Origin: Cyclobacteriaceae bacterium
GTDB taxonomy: Bacteria > Bacteroidota > Bacteroidia > Cytophagales > Cyclobacteriaceae
Assembly (NCBI GenBank): GCA_947457095.1
Contig: CANGUK010000006.1
Location: forward strand, 1 to 45,967
Reading direction: 5' to 3'
Length of the DNA: 45,967 nucleotides
The first letter of the stretch is position 1, and each line of letters opens with the position of its first letter. Positions 27,041-33,411 of the stretch are shown piece by piece. A program made the position numbers and the translations under genes. The notes beneath the pieces were generated by a model that saw only the letters and a program-made list of their open reading frames with translations, ran no database searches and had not been told where the DNA came from.

Positions 27041-28078
27041 ATGAGCGAACAGCACCTGGAAGAAGACTTTGAAGAAGATGAGTTAGCCTTGTATGAGCAC
27101 CATCGAATCGTGGTGGACAAGGGGCAATCTCCCGTTCGGATTGATAAGTTTTTAACGGAACGGATTGCAAATTCCACGCGCAACAAGGTGCAGCAAACCA
27201 TCGACTCTGGAGGAGTACAGGTCAATGGCCATTCCGTCAAGTCCAATTACCGGATCAAGGGATTAGATGATATTCGGGTGCTTCTGGAGAAGCCTCCCCG
27301 TGATACAGAAGTGATTTCGGAAAATATTCCCCTAGATATTGTCTATGAGGATGCGGATTTATTGGTGGTCAATAAGCCTCCTGGCATGGTGGTTCACCCG
27401 GCCCATGGCAATTGGTCCGGCACTTTGGTGAATGGATTGGTGTACCATTTTGAAAATTTGCCTGAGATGAAAGGAAATGTGGGAAGGCCTGGCCTTGTAC
27501 ACCGAATCGATAAAGATACTTCCGGTCTTCTGGTGATTGCCAAGACGGAAGAAACGATGGCGCCTTTGGCCGCTCAATTTTTTCATCATACCATTCAGCG
27601 CACGTACCTAGCCTTAGTTTGGGGAGAGCCAGAGGCGGATGAAGGTACTATTGTAGGCAATGTGGGGCGTAGTGCCAAAGATCGCAAGGTAATGGATGTT
27701 TTTCCGGATGGAAGTCAAGGCAAGCATGCAGTCACGCATTGGAAAGTATTGAAACGCCTGCGCTATGTGTCACTCGTTCAGTGCACCTTGGAAACGGGCA
27801 GAACACACCAAATCCGAGCACATTTTAAATTTTTGGGACATCCCTTATTCAATGATGCGATGTATGGTGGAGATAAGATTCGAAAAGGGACTCAATTTGC
27901 CAAGTACAAAAGTTTTATCAGCAATTGCTTTGATGCAATGCCACGACAGGCACTACATGCGCAGAGTTTGGGGTTTGTTCACCCTATCACGAAGGCAAAC
28001 CTCTATTTTGAAGCTCCTATTCCAACCGATTTTGCTACAGTGTTGGAGAAATGGGAGCAGTATGTGCAGTTAGATTGA
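27041..28078 (+). CDS. rluD: RluD-family 23S rRNA pseudouridine synthase
   Basis: The 345-residue enzyme has an S4 domain (about 32-90, RIDKFLTERIANSTRNKVQ) and an RluA/C/D catalytic domain. The catalytic Asp is D157 in HRIDKDTSGLLV. Other family blocks are VVNKPPGMVVHP, TGRTHQIRAH and GHPLFNDAMYGG. RluD makes the pseudouridines of 23S rRNA helix 69 (1911, 1915, 1917). RluD is favoured over RluA/RluC because of the S4 domain, the acidic N-terminal extension and the full length, but Bacteroidota carry several related paralogues. No GC-rich terminator follows; the AT-rich tRNA-like RNA region begins after it. Confidence 0.88.
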   Translation: MSEQHLEEDFEEDELALYEHHRIVVDKGQSPVRIDKFLTERIANSTRNKVQQTIDSGGVQVNGHSVKSNYRIKGLDDIRVLLEKPPRDTEVISENIPLDIVYEDADLLVVNKPPGMVVHPAHGNWSGTLVNGLVYHFENLPEMKGNVGRPGLVHRIDKDTSGLLVIAKTEETMAPLAAQFFHHTIQRTYLALVWGEPEADEGTIVGNVGRSAKDRKVMDVFPDGSQGKHAVTHWKVLKRLRYVSLVQCTLETGRTHQIRAHFKFLGHPLFNDAMYGGDKIRKGTQFAKYKSFISNCFDAMPRQALHAQSLGFVHPITKANLYFEAPIPTDFATVLEKWEQYVQLD

Positions 28079-28286
28079 CTTTATTTTTTTGATAAAAAGA
28101 GAAAAAGAAGGGTTCAAAAACTTGCTTATTTAACAATCAGACGGATTTTTTATGCCAATTCCTCAATTTTAATTGTTCAAACAAGTTGATAATTGACAAA
28201 TTGGTATATTTCAATCGATTTCCTTAAAAATAATGTAAATTTTTGGAATAATTGTTGAAATTTATGTAATACACGTGCCCATTCTG
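28079..28286. other. AT-rich spacer after rluD, no gene seen
   Basis: About 200 bp of A/T-rich DNA between rluD and the first tRNA-like RNA promoter. It contains small imperfect inverted repeats (CAATTTTAATTG, TTGATAATTGACAA) but no ORF with coding character and no clear terminator for rluD. Confidence 0.5.
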
Positions 28287-28294
28287 TATCTTTG
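28287..28294 (+). promoter_or_regulatory. promoter of tRNA-like RNA 1, -7 element TATCTTTG
   Basis: An exact TAnnTTTG match, the same octamer as at aspS. A loose -33-like TTTATG lies 20 bp upstream (28261-28266). Transcription would begin about 28300, some 25 nt before the tRNA-like fold. Confidence 0.6.
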
Positions 28295-28325
28295 TCCTGT
28301 TGAAATGATTTAAACATCTCAATTG

Positions 28326-28430
28326 TGTAAGAAAAAAATTTGGTGTTTTTTGCCAAATTTCAGGGAAAGAAAACAAAAGCAGTGATTATCTGTTAGTTAT
28401 CTTGAAGGTTCGATTCCTTCTCTTACAACA
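28326..28430 (+). ncRNA. tRNA-like RNA 1 with a non-canonical interior
   Basis: The ends are tRNA-like. The acceptor stem TGTAAGA (28326-28332) pairs perfectly with TCTTACA (28421-28427). Directly before the latter is a T arm GAAGG-TTCGATT-CCTTC (28404-28420) with a canonical T-loop. The interior is abnormal. In place of a D arm there is an 8-bp hairpin AAATTTGG/CCAAATTT (28336-28360) with a 9-nt loop, then a purine-rich linker. An anticodon-arm-like 5-bp stem with 7-nt loop (AGCAG-TGATTAT-CTGTT, 28378-28394) follows, then a 9-nt variable region. The loop has G rather than U at position 33, so ordinary decoding is unlikely. It has its own promoter and terminator. Alternatives are a decayed tRNA gene or a Y-RNA-like molecule. 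The fold is seen directly; the function is unknown. Confidence 0.6.
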
Positions 28431-28460
28431 GGTTATTTTGGGTTTATTGTTAATTGACTA

Positions 28461-28490
28461 AAACCATGAAAATTATTTCATGGTTTTTTT
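28461..28490 (+). terminator. terminator of tRNA-like RNA 1
   Basis: A perfect 11-bp stem AAACCATGAAA/TTTCATGGTTT with a 4-nt loop ATTA and a following T-run, 30 bp after the tRNA-like fold. Confidence 0.85.
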
Positions 28491-28685
28491 ATTTGCCTTT
28501 TTCGGCCTAGGCTAGCGAGCTTTTTTTAATTTTTTCTCGCAAGAACCCATTTTTAAATCCGCAATTTTCTCCCAATTCTTCGCCATCTTAGTTTTCAAAA
28601 AAGCAATGAAAAGCCTTTTAAAATAAAAAAACAATAAAAAAATAAACAAAACATTAAATAAATTTTAAATAAACAACCTTTTTAA
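28491..28685. other. AT-rich spacer between the two tRNA-like RNA genes
   Basis: No ORF with coding character. It holds a weak hairpin GCGAG/CTCGC across a T-rich loop (28515-28540) and a nearly pure A/T stretch (28615-28690) leading into the next promoter. The 10-mer AGGCTAGCGA occurs at 28509 and again exactly 200 bp later at 28709. Confidence 0.5.
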
Positions 28686-28693
28686 TACATTTG
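28663..28693 (+). promoter_or_regulatory. promoter of tRNA-like RNA 2, -7 element TACATTTG
   Basis: TACATTTG (28686-28693) fits TAnnTTTG exactly. A TTTT at 28663-28666 lies 19 bp upstream at the -33 position, within a very AT-rich stretch. Transcription would begin about 28700. The roughly 50-nt leader contains a GAAGC/GCTTC hairpin (28722-28742). Confidence 0.6.
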
Positions 28694-28750
28694 CTCTTGT
28701 TGGCATTAAGGCTAGCGAAAAGAAGCGAAAAATACGTGCTTCATCCATCT

Positions 28751-28888
28751 TGTAGGGTGTTGAAATTGGCAGACAAGCCCTCCTGTCTCGGGGGTGGGGA
28801 TCCTGGTCATTAGATCGGAACGGGATAAAGCGTGTTTCAAAAGTTCATGCCTAACTGCCGCGTGGAGGTTCGAATCCTTCCCCTACAG
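28751..28888 (+). ncRNA. tRNA-like RNA 2 with a 69-nt variable region
   Basis: The acceptor stem TGTAGGG (28751-28757) pairs perfectly with CCCTACA (28881-28887). The T arm is GGAGG-TTCGAAT-CCTTC (28864-28880). The 5' half resembles tRNA-Leu: TG at positions 8-9, D stem TTG/CAA, D loop AAATTGGCAGA, G26 and a 5-bp anticodon stem CCCTC/GGGGG. The anticodon loop is CTGTCTC: U33 and a nominal GUC, but a pyrimidine at position 37 and Leu-type architecture, so decoding is doubtful. Between anticodon arm and T arm lie 69 nt instead of 4-20, with a hairpin ATCCT/GGGAT (28800-28826, with an inner GGTC-ATTA-GATC stem), a second hairpin GCGTG/CATGC (28830-28850), and CTGCC (28855-28859), which could pair with GGCAG of the D loop. 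No CCA is encoded. It is not an ordinary tRNA; its function is unknown. Confidence 0.65.
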
Positions 28889-28892
28889 CAAC

Positions 28893-28920
28893 AAAAAAGC
28901 AGCCATTTGGCTGCTTTTTT
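28893..28920 (+). terminator. terminator of tRNA-like RNA 2
   Basis: AAAAAGCAGCC and GGCTGCTTTTTT form a perfect hairpin with loop ATTT and a T-run, starting 5 bp after the tRNA-like fold. Confidence 0.95.
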
Positions 28921-28940
28921 CGTATACGGGATTTAGTAGG

Positions 28941-28948
28941 TATATTTC
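28941..28948 (+). promoter_or_regulatory. possible promoter of the AsmA-like gene, TATATTTC
   Basis: A 7/8 match to TAnnTTTG located 17 bp before the ATG at 28966 and right after the tRNA-like RNA 2 terminator. It would give a very short leader. Confidence 0.35.
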
Positions 28949-28965
28949 ACAGTTATTACTTTTCT

Positions 28966-31900
28966 ATGGTACCCAAGTCTACTGCACAGGAAAAACCCAA
29001 AAGGTCTGCTTCCAGAAAAAAATGGCTTAGGATCCTCGGGGTAAGTTTACTTTCTCTACTTACCCTAGAATTTGCGCTTTATTTTGGCTCAAACCTGTTT
29101 TTAGGGAACTTACTCAGAAAAAAGCTGAATGATTCATTCAATGGAGTCTATGAACTAGATTTCAATCGCGTACACCTTTCCCTAATTCGTCGAGGAATTT
29201 TTTTAGACGGCATTGTCATGAAGCCCGTGCATCCAGAAAAGGCTTCTGCCAAACAGGTCTTATTTGAATTGACCTTAGATCAATTAGCATTTAAAGGACT
29301 TTGGTATGGGCTTTGGGATCAAGAACTCGATGTTCGAGAGATCAGTCTTGATCGTCCTAATTTCCAAGTATTAGCATCCACCCCTCCATCTTCTCTGGAT
29401 AAAGATGCCGGTAGCAGAACCACCACCAGGTCTCCTGTTTTTCTTTTGGAAAATGAATTGAAGAAGAGCATTGCAAATCTTCCTTTTTCCGGTGTAAAGG
29501 TGAGCACTCTAGTTGTTGATCATGCCCAAGTATTTTTTCTAAATTTTTTGAGTAAAAATGAACTCCTCGCAAAAAATGCCTCATTTAGAGCAGTGGATAT
29601 GCATTGGCTGCCAAATAGAACTTGGAATACTCCCTTCAACGCCCGTGGTTTTGAGTTTGAATTGGAGGATGTCAGCTTCCCACTTCCCGATGGAGTTCAC
29701 AGAATCACCTCGGACTTGGTTTTACTTTCTTCCTTGGAAGGTACCATGGACCTGCAGAAATTCAGAATAATTCCTGAGCGTACACAAACAAGTGATTCCT
29801 ACTATTCTCTAGAATTGGAAGAACTTCATGTGCAGCATGTCAATCTGAACCAGGCATTTAGAACTTCCACACTTGACCTCGAAGAGCTTATTCTCGAGGC
29901 CCCGCGAATTGAAGTGATTCAATCTGCTTCAAGGCCTTCTTCTTCATCCACCATCGAAGGGGACTTGCATGCATTTATTCGCGGAAAACTCAAACGCTTT
30001 TCAATCAAAGAATTAACCATCCGAGACGCAAGCTTCTTGCGAAAAGAAAAGGAGGATTCGCTTCGAAATCGAATTCAATTGGAGCAGCTTGACCTAAAAA
30101 TGGTGGATTTTTACCTGGGCGATGATTCCCTTCGAAAGCGGGATCAATTTTTTTATGGATCAGATGCCTCCCTAGAAATAGGACGAGCGGAACTCTTTTT
30201 GGGGGATGGAGTTCACGTCTTGAAAGGGGAAAAACTGGAAGCCTCGACCTTTAAAAACGAATTAGCTGGAACCAATATTCAATTAATTCCGAGAGATTAT
30301 GAAACACTAAAAGCCCGCAATCATCCTAGCTATCAAATCGATCTACAGGAATTGACCTTTGAAAATGTAGACCTAAAAAAGTGGTATCGCCAAGGGGAAC
30401 TAGAGATTGAAACCTTGACCATGCAAAAGCCCCAGCTAGCGATTAGACAAACCAAAACCCCCGCAGCCAATCAAGAAAACGAGACCTTCATTTCTCTACT
30501 CGCAGGCCTTGTCAATGAAGTAGCCATTCAAACCTTCCAAGTTGAGGAGGGAACCTTAGTTTTGAATGAGGAGTCTGGGGCAAAAAGCACCGACTTGGAC
30601 TTGGGTAAGTTTAGTCTAGAGTTGGAAAAGTTTCGTCTGCTACCCAATCGTTACCTTCCTGTTCAAGAGCAATTTCAGTTTGAGGAAGTCTTGCTCACGC
30701 TATTCGATTACCGCTTAAAGCTCCGAGACAACCTGCATGAATTTTTGGCTCAGGAGCTTTCTATCGATTCCAAAAAGGAGATTCTCAAAATAAAGAATCT
30801 GAGTATTCATCCTGCAGAATCGGCCCAAGTGCGAGAGCAGTTGCAAACTCTTGGTAAAACTACTGCAGTAGATTTTTCAATTCCCAATTTTCAAGCCAAG
30901 GGAATTGGCTTGAAAGAAGCCTTGTTTGATCAAAAATTGAGACTGAATCATCTTGAATTAGATGCTCCCACGTTCCATTGGTCTACCTACCGATCCAAGG
31001 AAAGTAAAGCCTCTGAAAATGCATTACGCTCTGCTGAGGATTTAAAAGTCCTTTTACTTGGATATTTTGAGGACATTCAGGTAGACTCAGTTACCATTTC
31101 TAATGCCAAAATTCACTATGAAAATAAAGTGAAGGAAGCGGTAACTCAATTTGAGGAGAACCAACTGTTTTTTAAGCTCAAGAATTTTGCTCTTCACAAA
31201 AATGACACGCTCAACGAGGGACGAGCACTGTTTTCTGATGAAGTCAATTTGACCTTCAATTCGTACTCATTTAGCCTCGCTGGAGGAAAATATGTAGTGG
31301 ATACAGATTACCTCAACTACAACTCCCGAACGCGCACCTTGGATTTTGAAAACTTAAGGTTACAGCCTGGAAAAGTAGGAAATCAGCGCCTAGCCTTGGG
31401 CTTTAACTTTCCCAAAGTGGCCCTTCGTGGAGTCAATGTGGAGCAATTCATTTTTGACAATGTTCTCAACCTTCAGAAGCTTGAAATCAATGGGGGAGAA
31501 ATTGCCCTAGGTGTAGATCGACAGGTACAAGCGTCGAGCAAGAGTGCCTTGCGCTCAAGAAATTTAGCTCTACAACGTACCGTGGAACGGGTACATATTG
31601 ACACCATTTCCACATCCAATGCGACCTTGCAACTCAACTATTTGGATCAAACCCAGTCTAAAAAAGCCATAAAAACAGGCTTTGGTCTCAACCTCACCCA
31701 GTTTGATTTGGATAGCCTTCGCGTACGGACTCAAGACCTTTCCAAGACCTATCAAGGAGTCAATTTAGGCTTAAGTAACTTTGAATTTGCCCTTCCGGAC
31801 AGTGTGCATACGCTAAAGTTTGATGCATTTGGCTTTGGGGATGAGGAGGACGTGGTCTTTTCAGGATTAAGCATCCATCCTAAAAATCAGATTGGAACGA

Positions 31901-33327
31901 ATGGAAAGCCTGTATTCGATGGAAAAATTGAGCGGGTAGTTTTCAAGAAGAATAGTCTGTTGGATATTTTCACCAGCAAAAAGGTGGACCTACGGGAAGT
32001 GCGCGTTCAAAATCCCATTTTTTCCATTCACTTGGATAGTTTGCCTACCCCTATAACGTCCCGATCCGGAAGTTTCAAAAAAAACCCAGAGCGGGTAATT
32101 CACTCCATTCTCGTAGAGGATTTGATTTTGGAAAACGGGAAGTTTGATTTCTTTAGAAAAGGAGGAGCAGCTATTTCCAATCTAAGTTTTCCAAAAGTAG
32201 ATGGGCGACTGGAAGAATTGGGAATTGACCTTTTGGGGATGGAAAAGCTTCCTACTTGGAAGGATTTGCTCACCAAAACTAAATCCCTGAGTTTGGCGAA
32301 CTACCAGGCCTACGTTCAAGACAGTGCCTACCTTTTACAGGTAGACAGTCTTCAGTTTTTGGACAAAAGACTGCGGGTGAGTGGCATCCAATATGCTCCC
32401 CTCTTTGGGACTTATGGATATTTGAATAGCTTGCCATTTCAGCAGGAGGCGGTAAGTGCTCGTGTGGACAAACTCGACATTCGTGAAATTGAAACCCAAG
32501 AATTAGTCCAAAATGGATTGTTCAAAGGAGAATCTCTGCAAGTAGATGGGGCTAAGGTTACGCTATTCCGAGATAAGCGAAAGCCAATGGATCCGCTTGG
32601 CTACAAGCCTCTTCCACAGTTCTTGATGGAGCATGCGCCGGTCAATCTTGACCTTGCATCCCTCCAATTTAGTGATAGTCGTTTGCAGTATTGGGAATTT
32701 GGAGAAAAGTCCGCCCTGCCAGGAAGCATCGCTTTTCAGAAGATTCAACTAGATGCGAGCCCATTTTACCTTCGTAAACAAGGGGAACATTATCCAGTAT
32801 CCTCCTTTAAGTTGGGAATCTCCGGACAAGTAAGCGATAGCAGTCAGCTGAATGTAACTAGTCAGCTCTACTTTGAGAAAGACTATCCCATGGATGTAGA
32901 AGTAAGCTTCGTGCGTTTTGCCTTTGCAGAAGCGGAAGATTTACTTTCCAAGACTGCCTTTGTGAGACCCTTAGGAGGTGGAGTGACGCAGGGTACTTGG
33001 CAGTTTCGCTTGGATGAGCAGGAGGCCCGGGGAAGCATGGCCTTGGGCTATACGGGCTTAAAGATCCAGTTTTTGGATAGTTTGACTCTTGGCCCAGGCA
33101 AAGGGAAATTGAAGTTCTATACCTATTTTGCCAACCTTTGGGCCAAAAAATCCAATCCAGGTGCAGGTTCTAATTCTTTACGCAAACGGGAAATCTACCG
33201 CTTGCGAGACACCCAAAGATCCATGGTCAATGCCTGGTGGAAAGCGACCTATGTAGGGCTAAAAAGTTCTATTGGATTTGGAAAGGTTAAGGCACCAAAA
33301 AATCTTCGAAAAGAAGATGAGTACTAG
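28966..33327 (+). CDS. large AsmA-like envelope protein with internal repeats
   Basis: The 1,453-residue protein has a basic N-terminus, one membrane helix (about 24-45, LGVSLLSLLTLEFALYFGSNLF) and a very long periplasmic part rich in beta strands. It opens like AsmA/YhdP proteins: a short post-helix linker, then strands such as LSLIRRGIFLDGIVMKP. At least five or six related blocks of roughly 100 conserved residues recur at 170-200-residue spacing, each with a pattern like LPDGVHRI, later LxLxxLxIxP, and ending LELxxPxI (near residues 235, 405, 590, 765, 945 and 1120). AsmA/TamB-type proteins are thought to move phospholipids between the membranes; that function is inferred here from architecture. 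The C-terminus ends in a basic amphipathic stretch. The start is uncertain by a few residues. Confidence 0.75.
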   Translation: MVPKSTAQEKPKRSASRKKWLRILGVSLLSLLTLEFALYFGSNLFLGNLLRKKLNDSFNGVYELDFNRVHLSLIRRGIFLDGIVMKPVHPEKASAKQVLFELTLDQLAFKGLWYGLWDQELDVREISLDRPNFQVLASTPPSSLDKDAGSRTTTRSPVFLLENELKKSIANLPFSGVKVSTLVVDHAQVFFLNFLSKNELLAKNASFRAVDMHWLPNRTWNTPFNARGFEFELEDVSFPLPDGVHRITSDLVLLSSLEGTMDLQKFRIIPERTQTSDSYYSLELEELHVQHVNLNQAFRTSTLDLEELILEAPRIEVIQSASRPSSSSTIEGDLHAFIRGKLKRFSIKELTIRDASFLRKEKEDSLRNRIQLEQLDLKMVDFYLGDDSLRKRDQFFYGSDASLEIGRAELFLGDGVHVLKGEKLEASTFKNELAGTNIQLIPRDYETLKARNHPSYQIDLQELTFENVDLKKWYRQGELEIETLTMQKPQLAIRQTKTPAANQENETFISLLAGLVNEVAIQTFQVEEGTLVLNEESGAKSTDLDLGKFSLELEKFRLLPNRYLPVQEQFQFEEVLLTLFDYRLKLRDNLHEFLAQELSIDSKKEILKIKNLSIHPAESAQVREQLQTLGKTTAVDFSIPNFQAKGIGLKEALFDQKLRLNHLELDAPTFHWSTYRSKESKASENALRSAEDLKVLLLGYFEDIQVDSVTISNAKIHYENKVKEAVTQFEENQLFFKLKNFALHKNDTLNEGRALFSDEVNLTFNSYSFSLAGGKYVVDTDYLNYNSRTRTLDFENLRLQPGKVGNQRLALGFNFPKVALRGVNVEQFIFDNVLNLQKLEINGGEIALGVDRQVQASSKSALRSRNLALQRTVERVHIDTISTSNATLQLNYLDQTQSKKAIKTGFGLNLTQFDLDSLRVRTQDLSKTYQGVNLGLSNFEFALPDSVHTLKFDAFGFGDEEDVVFSGLSIHPKNQIGTNGKPVFDGKIERVVFKKNSLLDIFTSKKVDLREVRVQNPIFSIHLDSLPTPITSRSGSFKKNPERVIHSILVEDLILENGKFDFFRKGGAAISNLSFPKVDGRLEELGIDLLGMEKLPTWKDLLTKTKSLSLANYQAYVQDSAYLLQVDSLQFLDKRLRVSGIQYAPLFGTYGYLNSLPFQQEAVSARVDKLDIREIETQELVQNGLFKGESLQVDGAKVTLFRDKRKPMDPLGYKPLPQFLMEHAPVNLDLASLQFSDSRLQYWEFGEKSALPGSIAFQKIQLDASPFYLRKQGEHYPVSSFKLGISGQVSDSSQLNVTSQLYFEKDYPMDVEVSFVRFAFAEAEDLLSKTAFVRPLGGGVTQGTWQFRLDEQEARGSMALGYTGLKIQFLDSLTLGPGKGKLKFYTYFANLWAKKSNPGAGSNSLRKREIYRLRDTQRSMVNAWWKATYVGLKSSIGFGKVKAPKNLRKEDEY

Positions 33328-33356
33328 AGACTCTTGCTAGACCATAGAATTTAGAA

Positions 33357-33390
33357 TAAAAAAGGGGCCTCCATTCGAAGGCCCCTTTTT
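33357..33390. terminator. bidirectional terminator between the AsmA-like gene and rho
   Basis: AAAGGGGCCT and AGGCCCCTTT form a perfect 10-bp stem with an 8-nt loop, flanked by A-runs and T-runs, so it can serve both converging genes. Confidence 0.92.
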
Positions 33391-33411
33391 AGTAGCTAGC
33401 GTTGAGCTGGC

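Noticed and set aside
28326-28430. tmRNA (ssrA)
   Set aside because: Far too short, with no tag reading frame or pseudoknot chain between the tRNA-like ends; the 5' part lacks the conserved tmRNA D-loop sequence.
28751-28888. Ordinary tRNA-Leu or tRNA-Asp
   Set aside because: The 69-nt variable region, the pyrimidine at position 37 and the mismatch between Leu-type body and GUC anticodon do not fit a working tRNA.
28079-28965. Degraded mobile element or integration site
   Set aside because: No transposase or integrase fragments, direct-repeat target duplications or split tRNA were seen, and the flanking genes are intact.
28794-29030. ORF overlapping the tRNA-like RNA and the AsmA-like start
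   Set aside because: It runs through the RNA gene and its terminator, and has no family resemblance; it is a chance frame.
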